Origin: Trogon surrucura
Taxonomy: Eukaryota > Chordata > Aves > Trogoniformes > Trogonidae
DNA length: 64,000 nt
Assembly: GCA_020746105.1 (NCBI GenBank)
Contig: CM036624.1
Span: 2,351,562-2,415,561, forward strand
Reading direction: 5' to 3'
Every line of letters begins with the position of its first letter. Position 1 is the first letter of the stretch. Below, piece after piece: positions 43,901-55,100 of the stretch. Both the position numbers and the translations under genes were made by a program. The notes beneath the pieces are model-generated. The model was not told where the DNA came from. It saw only the letters and a program-made list of their open reading frames with translations, and did no database searches.

Positions 43901-45432
43901 CTGCCATTCCTGAATTTAGTCAAGTCCTGACAAGAAGATTTTTCAGTGTCTTACCAAGCATCTCTGTGACTTAATTTTCAGATTATAGGCATTCCACTGA
44001 GTTGGGAGTGCTATTTCCCTCCTTCTCTTCTGTAATCCATTAGCTGTCGCAAGACCTGCTGTTTGCTCCCATAATATCATGGTGTGATGATAGCTACTTT
44101 CCTTAAAATCCTCATAGTGCTGCAGTCTAATTACTTTAAAAAAGGCTGGGTATAATCGGTATGTGAATATACAACCAGTGTCAGCAGTGTTCCACGCATG
44201 AATACAATCAAATGCATGTGTCACCAATCATGAGAACAATATGCCACAATAAACGTCCAGACACTGTAACACCATGTCTGTAAAGATTAATCATCTAAAG
44301 CTCTTGACAGTGCGGTATAGGCAAAAGATGTGTACTATCGCCAGAGAACAGCTGAATTCTGAGAGCATTTCTTGCAATCTTGCTTTTTTTAAAAAAAGAA
44401 AAAAATAATTGATATTCACATTTCAGGCAACAGGAGCCGTAGGCACAAAATACGAGATAGAAGAAAGTATAAAATGTTCTAAAACATTGGAAATGCTTGC
44501 GCTTAAGAAATTATGCTCCTTCTGGGTTTTTTTTTTTTTGGGGGGGGGGGGGGATGGTGTTTGTTTTTATTAAAAGATACAGCAATTAACCGGGTGCAAA
44601 TATGAGACAGTCTGAATCCTATTTGTAGCAACAGTTACGTGTACATACTGAACAGCTCAATTTGTCCAGCTGAGTGTTCTCTCCGGTTCACGCTAGCATC
44701 ACGGCCTAAGCAGCCTGTCAGAATCTTACCGTATGACAGAATTGGAACTCCTACAAATAAGGTTTGGAATTTATAAAGATAGCAACATAGATTTTGTTAA
44801 AGCCGAGTCAAACCCGAAGACAATTTCTGTCTATAAAGCTGCGAGAACTTACAGAATGCTTTAGGAGAAATCACACCTGTGTGTTCACTTCAGACCCACT
44901 CAAAAATAAGCGGGCAAACCCAAGATGTGAAGATTTACCTGTGTTAGCTGAGAAGATCTGAAAAGGAAGATGTAAAAAAATTAGAAATACAAAGTGACAT
45001 ATTTGACGTGGAAAATAAAAAACCCAGCAACGTCAGCAACTTAAAATACTATGTTTTTTTAACATAGTTTTACTGGTATGTTGTATTTACTCAGGTTCTT
45101 TAAGCACGGAAAGTTTATGCAGCCAAGGAGTGCGACTGTATTACTTCATTTTCCTCTCTGCACCTGCCTCCTGACGCAGCCTTCGGGGCTGACAGGCTCC
45201 AAAAGGCCTTGGGTCCTGATGTATTATTTCTCCAATCAACTGTAAACACTGAAGAAGCGCAACACTGACAAAACACGACCGTGTCCCCCCGGCTCTAACG
45301 TTCGGTTTACCTTCAGAGAGGCCGCTGTCGCTCTCAAAAACGCCTCGGAAGCAGGGGAGCCGCACTCACCGTCTCTAGGCAGCTGACGAGCAGCCCCGCA
45401 CACAGCCACGGCCGGCTCCCCGCACCGCGCAT
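34702..45432 (-). CDS. FNDC7: FNDC7, fibronectin type III domain-containing protein 7 (11 coding exons, about 802 aa)
   Basis: Assigned from nine tandem FN3 domains and position between PRPF38B and STXBP3. Coding exons, 5' to 3', are 45432-45370, 44957-44939, 43865-43608, 41954-41700, 41013-40753, 40229-39972, 38507-38253, 37587-37330, 36901-36647, 35784-35530 and 34973-34702 (2409 nt). Residues 1 to about 27 look like a signal peptide (hydrophobic WLCAGLLVSCLETIF). Each FN3 domain (85-87 residues) is one exon with phase 1 at both ends. Domains five to nine carry extra cysteines, and three of them open with CCP. I see no transmembrane segment, so a secreted or extracellular protein is likely; molecular function is not known to me. 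The final exon could instead splice at GGTAAA (after 34713) to a short downstream exon. Intron 2 (about 1.07 kb) and intron 3 (about 1.65 kb) hold only AT-rich sequence. Confidence 0.92.
35530..35784 (-). CDS. FNDC7: FNDC7 coding exon 10, FN3 domain 8
   Basis: Residues 628-712; APCCPTDLM, ISWSVGVGAQTYVTT and CSTNYTVSLKAISE. 255 nt. Ends at TCCA|GTATGT, which keeps phase 1. Confidence 0.88.
36647..36901 (-). CDS. FNDC7: FNDC7 coding exon 9, FN3 domain 7
   Basis: Residues 543-627; APCSPEIKN, MSVHWQSNNEEATYIV and LPCGSAFSVSAIARS. 255 nt, acceptor CTTCAG, donor GTATGT. Confidence 0.9.
37330..37587 (-). CDS. FNDC7: FNDC7 coding exon 8, FN3 domain 6 (CpG-rich)
   Basis: Residues 457-542; APCCPSDLRATF, VRVTWAPVRGAEMYQ and LQCDTRYRIAVYSF. 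258 nt. Much richer in GC and CpG than the sister exons and the introns around it. Confidence 0.9.
38253..38507 (-). CDS. FNDC7: FNDC7 coding exon 7, FN3 domain 5
   Basis: Residues 372-456; LLVSWSSVNFSHYYVVF and CGFTYFISVFAYNKAG. 255 nt, good donor GTAAGT. Confidence 0.9.
39523..39645 (-). mobile_element. CR1 LINE fragment in FNDC7 intron 6
   Basis: Reverse-oriented CR1 3' end: AATCATAGAATCATAGGTG, GCTGGAAGGGACCTTTAAAGG, then a diverged remainder with CAGAGCCCCATCAAGCCTG. Confidence 0.82.
39972..40229 (-). CDS. FNDC7: FNDC7 coding exon 6, FN3 domain 4
   Basis: Residues 286-371; RAIVSWMPTEGALTYSV and LQCGSEYSVSVTAYND. 258 nt. Has the C-N-T-S-S glycosylation-type sequon seen in several of these domains. 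Confidence 0.9.
40753..41013 (-). CDS. FNDC7: FNDC7 coding exon 5, FN3 domain 3
   Basis: Residues 199-285; IAVSWKAVYMAAGFSVF and LDPGTLYTIKAYAWN. 261 nt, phase 1 to 1. Confidence 0.9.
41700..41954 (-). CDS. FNDC7: FNDC7 coding exon 4, FN3 domain 2
   Basis: Residues 114-198; ITVEWRAVPGATSYLL and LKPATLYRITVRSVN. 255 nt. The donor ACAG|GTGGAC is weak but keeps phase 1. Confidence 0.9.
43205..43238. repeat. 17-bp tandem repeat, two copies
   Basis: AAATAATGGCTATTTCT occurs twice head to tail in FNDC7 intron 3, within an extremely AT-rich patch (43060-43260). Confidence 0.8.
43608..43865 (-). CDS. FNDC7: FNDC7 coding exon 3, FN3 domain 1
   Basis: Residues 28-113. FN3 landmarks: YVRWPKFSGASSYRV (B and C strands, central Trp) and LIPNTVYAIQAEAID (the conserved Tyr of the F strand). 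258 nt, phase 1 to 1. Confidence 0.9.
44527..44553. repeat. Homopolymer junction poly-T / poly-G
   Basis: A run of T is followed directly by a run of about 14 G in FNDC7 intron 2. It is prone to sequencing error and could fold as a quadruplex. Confidence 0.7.
44939..44957 (-). CDS. FNDC7: FNDC7 coding exon 2 (19-nt microexon)
   Basis: ATCTTCTCAGCTAACACAG between a TTTTCAG acceptor and a GTAAAT donor encodes IFSANT plus one base. It is the only link I found that turns the phase-0 end of exon 1 into the phase-1 start of the first FN3 exon. Supported by phase and splice sites only. Confidence 0.65.
45370..45432 (-). CDS. FNDC7: FNDC7 coding exon 1 (signal peptide)
   Basis: Residues 1-21, MRGAGSRPWLCAGLLV and on, ending phase 0 at donor ACG|GTGAGT. 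An in-frame upstream Met at 45540 exists, but the Met at 45432 gives a proper signal peptide. Confidence 0.8.
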
Positions 45433-46128
45433 CCTCCCGCCGCCCCGCTCCGGCGCTCCCGGCCTCGGCGTCCGCGGGGGTACCCGGGGCGGGGGGGCCT
45501 CGCCGGGCCCTCCTCCCCGCGGGGCCCCGGCACCGCCCATGCCCAGGTGGGCGGGCGGTGTGGCGCTTTTTTTTTTTTTAAATTTAATTTTATTTATTTA
45601 TTTTTCCTCATGCTTCGCCTTGTGGAAGGAGGAACGTCCCTCTCGTTTCCTCGCCCTCGAACCAGCCGCCCGTTCCCCTCTGAGCGCTGTTAACTTCGGG
45701 CAGAGGAGAAACTTCGCGTTCAGGCATCAGTGTCTCTCTACGAAGCGGTAGCGTTTTCTTCCACGATCCTCACCGGGAGCGCGGGGACCGTTTTCAGGCG
45801 GGAGCGGCGCTGTCGAGGGCGGTTTTACACCCCGATCACGGCAGGAAGGCCCCGCCGGCTGCTCCCCGCTCCGCGCACGGATCCCGCCTCGGCGCCTCCC
45901 TCCTCAGGCGCCGCGCCCGCCTCACCGGGCGCTTCCCCAGCGGCAATCTCGGGCACCGGCCTCACACAACAAGCCGGGAGCTGCCGCTGGCCCGGCTCCG
46001 GAGGGCTGGCCCGACTCCGGAGGGGCTGTCACTGCCGGCCGGAGCCCGCCCCGGCTCCGCCCGGCGCCTCAGAAGAGGGCGGCAAGCGGCGGGCGGGGGA
46101 GCGGCGTGAGGCGGAGTTACCGAGCAAG

Positions 46129-46171
46129 ATGGCGCCGGCGGCCAAGGGGCTGAAGAGCCTGGTGTGGCACA
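46129..46171 (+). CDS. STXBP3: STXBP3 coding exon 1
   Basis: Residues 1-14 ([14 protein letters not shown]) plus one base; donor CACA|GTGAGT. The start agrees with the human MAPP... start, and the GLKSxVW segment follows at once. Confidence 0.95.
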
Positions 46172-49100
46172 GTGAGTGTGGGCTCCGCTCCGCTCCCCCC
46201 TCGCGGCTGCGGGTGGCCGTGCGGGTCGGTCGGTCGGTCGGCCTGCCGGCTGGGAGCACTCGTCGCTGCCGTGCCGCTTCCCTGTAAGCCCGGCGTGGTG
46301 GGCTCGGGGCTCCTCTGGCCGCGGCTGGCGGTGGGAGCGGCGCTGAGGGAGCTGAGGCGGGCCTGACCGGCGGTGCCGGGGGAAGCGGTTTTGCCTTGTT
46401 CTAGGGTGAAGGGTGGTGGACTCTGTGGGCAGCCGTGCCCACTCTCGTAGAGGTTAGGCTGGAGTAATTTCTTCTAGCAGTTCCCTCTTGCTCCCAAAGT
46501 GGCAGTTCTGGACCGTTCCCGGCTTCAGCGGGGGCTCTCGGGGCGACTGGCGCCAGGTGGCCCTGCCCGCTTGGTGTCGGGCTTCGCGGTTTTCAGAGGG
46601 AAAAGGTGAACCCCAGGTACTCTCAAGAGTTTTTGTCTCCTGTTTAGGAACAGGGTGTGCTGGTGTTTGTTGCCGAAAATGAAGTTGTGACTGCTCCACG
46701 CCTGGCTGGAGGAGAAGGACTGGTGGTGTTTTGGGCGGTGTGAGGCCTCTGGGGAAAAGCAGTCGCAGGAGAGAAATTACAAGTCGCCTCACGCCGGGCT
46801 TAATTGTGCTGAGCTTGTGGCTCCGGGAGCAGCTCAGCCGGCCTGGTGGCTGCCTGGCACTGACGTGGGAAGGTCCTGCTCCCTTCTCCTCTGTGTTTTT
46901 CTCCTCTGAAAAGAATCCCAGAATGTTGGGGCTGGAAGGGACCTCTAGAGATCACCCAGTCCAACCCCTGCCAGAGCAGGGTCACCCAGGGCAGCCACAC
47001 AGGAACGTGTCCAGGCGGGTTTGAAAGTCTCCAGAGCAGGAGACTCCACACCCTCTCCGGGCAGCCTGGGCCAGGGCTCCGGCACCCACACAGCCAAGAA
47101 GTTTCTCCTCATGTGGGGGTGGAACTTGCGATGTTCTAGCTTACACCCATTATTTCTTGTTCTATTACTGGGCACCACTGTGAAGAGATTGTCCCCTTCC
47201 CCTTGACACTCACCCCTCAGGTATTTATGTATGTTAATAAGAACATAGAAGAAGGGGAAGAAGAAAACAGGCTGCTCTGTGGTGTTCGACTCTCCCCTGC
47301 TGGCGTCCTCACCTTGCTCTCCAGCGTGCAGAGTTAGATCCCTTTGCTTAACGCTTGACTTTTCGAAATCTGTGCCTTTTTCTGCTTTGCTTGCCCTGTT
47401 GTGCTCTGTCAAGCCACTTGCGCCTTTCGCTGTGAAGCAATTGATTTGTCTGGAGTTGTTTTACAAAAGGCTTGGAAATAAAAAGGAGGGAACACGGTCA
47501 AAGCCCTGGTGCATCATCAGGGCCTATAAGGACTTTTGAATATGGCGTTGCAAGTGTGGACAGGGCCACGAGGAAGATTCATGGTGAAGCAGCGTGAATA
47601 AAAAAGCATCTATATCGCAAACTTTGTAAGAAGCGAGATTCTTTTGAAAAGAATGCTTTGTTAGATATTTAGTTACTCTTGTCTTCCCAAGGCTACACCA
47701 ACAATAAACCTTAACTAATTCAATTGTAGTCACTGTGTGGCACTTGGTGGATATTTAAGCAAACATTTCTTCCTACTTTTTTTTTTTTAAGGCTGGTTTG
47801 TCTGAAAATGTCAGTGATGCTGATGCTTCATGTAGCAACTTGTCAATATGGATCTTATTCCTGTTCCGTGAGAAAACAACGAGGTTGTGCCTCCGTTGTG
47901 TGGGCAAACAGGGTTGTAGCTGTGCTCTCATGGTGCTGTGGAAAAACCCTCCCTTCTTAGCCCTTTCTGTAAGGTGCAATTTTAGACTGAATTTAAGCAG
48001 AAGTGCGTGAAAAAACTGCTTCACCAGTTTGCTGTTAGTTAAGTTCACGGGCATGGGAGTGGGGGAAGCTACCTGTGTTTAGGAGGCAGTAGTTCTTCTG
48101 GATAAAATTATAATATTAACTATATACTGCATCTTTGTGTGTCTGTCTGTAAATAAGGCTTTAATTTTTCTTGCAGCTTTAAAGCACCTTCAAGACTTGT
48201 TACTAAGATTCTAGTCTAGCCATAGACAACTCAATAATAACAACAATAATACTAATATAATTATTATCATTATATTTTTTAATTGTTCAGCATTTCTATA
48301 ACTTTATTTTCCAGAACGCTTGCTTCCAGTAGAAGCTGTTTTAATCCTTTCTTCAGGAAGTACGCTATAAATGGGTCATTAACTTTGCCAAGGTGTGGTT
48401 TGCCTTTTTTTTTTTTTTCCCCTCCCTCAGCACAGGCATTTAGCAGTCTGCTGTTCTGTCGGGGCTGTGTATAGTTCTTATCTAGAACAGGAAGTAAAAG
48501 TAGAAAAATGCCTTGAACTAATTGAATGTGTTCAGAGAAGATGAAATTACAGAAGGTAGTTTGGATGCGTGGTTGTTATCAATTTTTTGAGAAGGAAATA
48601 AAACTTGAAAACGGAGTGTTACTCGTACCTGATTTTTATGACCAGTTTTGGTTCATTCCTAATGCTTACTGGAAACAAATGAGATGATTTTGAGAGCCTG
48701 GAAACCAATGTTGGTCAGTTATTTGGTAAAGCAGCTGCAGGTTGAGGACAAAACAAGTAACAGCTGGAATGTTGTGAGGCAGGTGTGCTCTGTCTGGTGC
48801 AGTGATAGCTTGGAATAAAATTTCATGATGGGAGAAAGCTGAATTCTATTTTTAATTATGTAAATGAAGTTCAGGACACAACTGGATTATGCACGTGTAT
48901 GTTCTGATTTATTTTATAGGCAAGTTCAAGTATTGTAGAAGAAATATATTTGAGGTTTTTTGGACAAAGCTCTCGGGCACTCAGTTTATTAGAAGGACTC
49001 TAATGCTAAGCTTTAATTCCTTGGTAAGAGTCTTCTCAGAAAATACGAACATTAATAAATTTTTTTTCCCTACACCTTGTGTACAGATGTAGAAAAATGG

Positions 49101-52100
49101 AAGTAACAAATACTATATAAAAGTGACAGGAAAAAATGTGTCTGCGTTACGTCCTGGGTTTGGATGTTACCAACACTTATATCTTGACGGTAGCTGTGGG
49201 ATGATGAGCATTATGATCTTTCAAGGTCCCTTCCAACCCCTAACGTTCTGTGATTCTGTGATTATTCAGTTTTGTAGAGAGTATATGCATAGAAGTCCTG
49301 GGAGTCTCTACACCAGTCTAAGCAGACCTAGAACCTGTTGAAAACTGCAGGTTGTGTACAGCAGGAAGGATGTTGAATGGCAGCAACCCAGAGGGCGAGT
49401 CTGAGGAATGAGAATAGATTTTTTTAGGAGTTGTGGAAGCAGGAAAAAAATCAGGAAAACCGACTTTAAGTTCATTTAGTAGCATGAACAAAATACACCG
49501 ATTGCATCCCTTTTGAAACGCGTGGTTTTTTTCCTGGAGTGATTTTTGGACCGGTGTTTTTGTCAGTTTATTAGATGAAGGTAGAGCATAAGCTTTTTAA
49601 GTCGCTCTGCGGAAAGTCAGTCGTGCAAAATAACTTGAGCATGTTGGAAAGCTAAAGCGTAAGTCCTCATCTTTCGAAAGAAGCCTCTTGTGGTAGTGTG
49701 AGAGTCTGTGCAGGACATCACGGTTCTCATGTTTATATCTGAAAAAGAAGTGGGGCATTTTGAGAGCGTTTTGTGCTGTGTGTGCACTGTCAGAGTTGGT
49801 CCAACTGAGAAGGAGTGAAGGCTAAAAGAGCAGGTAGGCTGCTCTAGGTGGACGAAACTCCTGAATTCCTGAGGCACTGCAAGTTGGGGGGTTAGAGATG
49901 GAGTATGTTGCAGTAGTGTCGTGCCAAAAGGACTGGGACGTGGGGAATATATTAGTGTTTAGAAACAACAAGAAATAGGTGTGCTTTTTGTTGTATGTGT
50001 GCCTCCTATTCTGAAACGTCTTAATGTTCTTTCACTTGGCAATAATCACAAAACGCGTGCTGAGTCTGCTCATTTGTATTTTAGGCTTCTATTTCTATTA
50101 CTTTTTCATTTGGGAGAAAGGTCCAGTTATTTTAGGAGACGGCAGTAGTCTTCAGCTAAGCATGAAATTCTGTTCTCTGGGAAAAGAGAACAGAATAATC
50201 AGACCTCTTTACTCCTGTACTTATAAACACCAGTTTTTAACTAGTTCCCCAAATCTTCTGACTCTTAATTAATACATACCACTGCTGTGAAATCAAATCT
50301 GCGTCAGCCTGATGACAGCACTTGTGAAAGTCACAATTCTGTTCTGGTGATGATTAAAAACTGTGGGTTTTAACTTCATGCTGACTTATGTTGCTGAATC
50401 CTGTACAAGCTTTTCCATTGCCATTTCTGCCCAAGTTGTCATAGCAGAAAAAGATAATTCATGCTTTATTTAAGATATCTTTCAGTTCTCAAAAGAACTG
50501 GTATTTTCTTAGGCTTGTTCTGGAATTCTAGAGAAAGAACAAGGACATCTGAAGTTAGCACGTGCTCTAAAATCAGTCTGTTTGTGAATGTGTTAGTCTA
50601 CCTGCTTTATCTTAGAGTAACTCAATTTTTTTTGCTTGCACACAATCCATTTAGTGGAAGAGTTCACTAAAAAAGTAGAAACAAACTGAAATATTTATAG
50701 GCCTGTGATTATTCAGACTGGTTTTTATGAAGCTGTTTATTATCAGCAAAGATGAAAATTTTAGCTACAACTTCCTGAAATGGACAGGGACAGTTTATGG
50801 TGAAGAACGCTGTATTGATTGTGGTTTTTGTTAATTCTTCTTCGGTTTTCTAAACATGAGCTGAAATGGGTGAACCTTTTGTAGTAACAATTTGATTGTT
50901 CTGACTGATAGATTTTCTCTCTCTCTTCGTACAGAGCTAAAATCAGCAGTATTTGATGACTGCAGGAAAGAGGAAGAATGGAAGGTATAGTTCTAATTTG
51001 TGTAAGAATATTAGAATCACTTGCATAGGTACTCTGTATCACTGAGTGTACAAGAAATAAGTATTGTTCAGTGGCTGGAGCTTTAAAAGTGTTCTCCATC
51101 CATGCAATGGATTTTGGGTCTGTTAACTCAGGTCTTTACATAATGCATTATGGAAAATCTGAGGGCTGGAGCTTTAAAAGTGTTCTCCATCCATGCAATG
51201 GATTTTGGGTCTGTTAACTCAGGTCTTTACATAATGCATAATGGAAAATCTGAGGGCTGGCATAGTAAGAACAAATGGTTAGTTGCCTCAATTGTTTTCT
51301 AAGTTTCAAAAAAAAATTACAAGCTGTTTCTGATTATTTTCACTCTGCTTTTGAAAGATTTGTACTTTATAAACTTTAAAAAAATCTACTGCTGTACACG
51401 TGGAACAGGATTCAGCAATATGATGCTTGTTTGAGCTCTAGAAGAGTTTTAGAATAAGTACAGGTATATTTAAGCAGGCTATGAGTGAATTCTAAATACT
51501 TGTGTCGAAGCAAAGATTGTAAAATGCTTTCTAGTAGGAGTAGTGGAGTAGACATGCTGCGTATTTAAGATGGAGCTAATCTTTTGAAATCCTGTATGCA
51601 GGGAGCAGCTTTCTGATGCTATTTGAGAGTAGTTTCCCTCTGCAAAGTAATAAAATGTATTTCTGCTTCACATTTCCGTGGCAAGTTGTTAAGGGAATAA
51701 CATGGCTTTGCTGTAGCTGACTGATTAAGATAAATATTTGTGCTTTTTAAAATATATTTAGATAATTCTTTTAGATGATTACACTACTAAATTACTGTCA
51801 CTGTGCTGCAAAATGACGGATCTACTGGCGGAGGGTATCACAGGTAAGCATAATTCTTTCTAATATATGGACTGCAATATCCTGATAAGAAAAATGGGAA
51901 GAGTAAATTAATTTGGCTGATGAATGGAAGTAGCTATGGGATACTAGACTAACAGTTTTTCTGGCTTGTACAGTAATTATCCAGTTGTGATTTTATTTTT
52001 TAAATGAAAAATCAAATGTTTCTGTGCCTGGAAGCTAGGCAGAACTTTCAAAATCTTTTTGCTAAAGGTCATTGTAAGTGTTCTTGGTGTTTGTTGTTTT

Positions 52101-55100
52101 TGTACTTGAAAAATAATTGTTTGGTTTATTTGGTTTTCTTGTTTTGCTCTGTGTTTTTTTTTTTGGAGGGGTTGTTTGTGTATTTGCTTGTTCATGGCTG
52201 GGATGAGGTGAACCAGAAAGTTATATGTCACTGAGGGATGTATTTGAAGGACATTATCTGCCAGCTGAAGTTAAGGGAAAACAAGAATTCAGTGAATGTT
52301 AGTAAAACATACAAGAATAGGCAAATTACTCTGCATTTTTTCATATTCTGTTCTGTAAATCAGTAGTATCTGCTGCTTTGAGTTAATTTATGCTCATGAA
52401 CGGTGGAGTTGGCAAATAAAAACTTAAGTACTGAAGACAAAATGGGGAGTCAATAATAGACTGGTGACAGATGTTTGCAAGCGAGTGGATGTGTTAGAGG
52501 CAAGAGTTTAAAATTTGAGCTCCGTTGTGCCGATTTATTTTTAGCCTCTCAAAATGAGAGGTCTCCGCAAGTAAAAAGAAAAAGGCAATAAAAACTTGAA
52601 AACTGAATTATATAGATGATTATTTTAATTAGAATAAACTCAAAAGCAACATTAACAGTAATTAGATAGTCGCTTTTCCAAACAGCGTGGGAGTAGGCTC
52701 TAGTGAAGAGGTGTTTCCCAACTGCTGAATGTCTGCTGTTCCTTCGTGGTGGCCACTGTCACAAGTGAACAATAGGTGGATTGCCATAGACTTCAGTTAC
52801 GCAGCATGCCTATTTAAGTTATTTTTCTACATTTACTTAAAAAATGTCTTTTCTCTCTAGTCAAATTTATGGGCTTTACTTCATACAACCTAAAAAGCTC
52901 CATGTTTTTCCTATCACAAAACATTTTTCAAAGTTGCTTTTTGTGGTTGACCTTTCTGTAATGTTTATTAGCCTATCATCGTGCAGAACTTCTCTCCTGC
53001 CTGCTTTTGAAATTGAGACGAATGCACAAAATGTAAATGATCAAGGTTTTAATTGACTTTAGGTTGAGGTTTTTAGAAATATTTTTGCAGGAGAGCATTA
53101 TTTAGACTTAGTTGGTTTTAGACATGTATTGAAACTTCTTATTTCAACCATTAAGTACAACTTGGTTCTGTTGGAAGTAAAATAGATAGGTAAGCTGTAT
53201 ACATTTCCCTTTTTGAAGTGTATTTTTAATCATAAGAAGTGCCACTTATCCTTTGTGAGAAACTTCTAGTGAGCATATATCCTGTTTACCGATAAGAAAA
53301 CCTTTTATTTGTTGTGAGTACGCTACTGAAAAGAATCTGACTTTCCACATCAAGATGTCCAGCATCACTTACCTCCCTTGGTCCTCCCCCTCAGAATTAC
53401 TGAGAAACATGAATCTCTGCATTCTCGGGCTAGTGTCCTGCAACACTATACAGTAATGACTTTAATAAATGGGGAAAACTAAGAGTTGAGTGAAGCTGAT
53501 TTGCTGAAAATGTCTAATTTGTGCCTGCAATTCCAGCCAAAGAGTAATTGCACGGGAACTAGGCGAACAAAAGACAGAAGAGGCTCTAGTCCAAAATGAT
53601 GCCCTGCATAGTTTCATTCTTCTCCTTCACTGTGCTGGAAGAAGAACAGTCTCGTTGAGGCAGTTCTCTTGCAAGCTGGGTTGTACCGAGCCCTGTAGTT
53701 CGAGGATGTCTGTATTGCCATACCTTTCGGTGGGAGGGCAAAACCCTGCTTCTGGACAATAGTGAGGAAAAATTGAGTTGACGCTCTACTGAGGGTTGAA
53801 CAAGTCTTGTGGCAACTTGCAGAGTTTAAAATAATAAAAAAAATTAAGGCTGTCTTGGCAGAAGATGATAGTTTTGAGGACAACTTGCTTGGTGTTATTG
53901 TCATCACCTCTATACTGAAATGTGTGCAGTGCTTTCCTTACAGGTGCATAAAGCTTCTTATGACAAAAATTTAATATTTCTTACTTTACAGTGGTGGAGA
54001 ACGTATATAAAAACCGTGAGCCTGTCCCACACATGAAAGCAATATATTTCATAACTCCTACCAAAAAGGTTAGTATTTTAAAGCAAGGACAGTAAGATCT
54101 TTCAAACTGAAACAGCAATCTTATATTGAAATATTTATTTACCAGTTAGAATTATGCAGTCCTTAACTGTGATACTTCTCTGTGTGATGCTGAATTTTCC
54201 ATAACGAAACGACAATGCAGTGTAACCACAGAGCAGGCTGCAAACTTTTTGATCAATAGAGGCACTGTCTCATTGCTTAGATATTAGTAGCCTCACTGAA
54301 AGAGGTACTGTGACAAATAGTGACTCAATACATTGAACAATAGAATGCAAAATAATGGCTCAATAAGAGATTATTGTTACTTCCTAAAAATTCTGTTATA
54401 GGTTGAAAACAATGCAAGTAGCCTGCCTTTTGTGCTTCCTAAAGTGATCTTGTGGCATGACTGATGCTCTGCGGTTGTTTGTTATCTTGTATGTTCATTT
54501 ACCGTATTCCTAAGTGACATTGAGTAATTAACGGGGCAGGAGGAGAGGAGAGAGAAGCTTTGTCTGGTATGTAAGGAAAGGCAAACACTAAAATGATCAT
54601 TTTTTTCTTATTTTTCCTACACCTGGAAGTCTGTAGATGGACTTATTGATGACTTCATCACTAAATCATCCAGCAGATACAAAGCAGCATATGTGTATTT
54701 CACTGACTGTGAGTAAGCTTTTGTGTTGCAGTTTGTTAACTTCTATATATGGAAATAAGTAAGTTTCTCAACTTTCTTTCCTGTAGTTCAGTACATGAAA
54801 ATTTTGGGCCCTGTTTCTTGAGAGAACTTTTGAGAGTCAAGTTGTTAGCCATACTTGGATTGTCAGGACATGGTGACCATACCACGTGGCAGTAGTAATT
54901 TCCTTTACAATTAATGAAGGTGATTGTTCCTCACCTCAGCTTTTAATTTAGGTGATCAAGCTTTGCTTTTGAAGCATTCCAGTTGCCTCCTAATGTTGGA
55001 GCCAATTCAAGTAAATCTATGTATGTCACACAAACAGTAATACTCATAAATACATGAGAATTTCCTGCAAGAACTTTTATAATTGGTTATTTTAGGTACC

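Larger units (their letters stand above)
45290..46400. promoter_or_regulatory. Shared CpG-island bidirectional promoter of FNDC7 and STXBP3
   Basis: The start codons of FNDC7 (45432, minus) and STXBP3 (46129, plus) are 697 bases apart, head to head, inside one CpG-rich island. The island is interrupted only by a T-rich/AT block at about 45569-45605. The STXBP3 start codon sits in AAGATGGCG, a YY1-type site common at housekeeping promoters. A (TCGG)n tract at 46224-46241 lies in STXBP3 intron 1. Confidence 0.65.
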
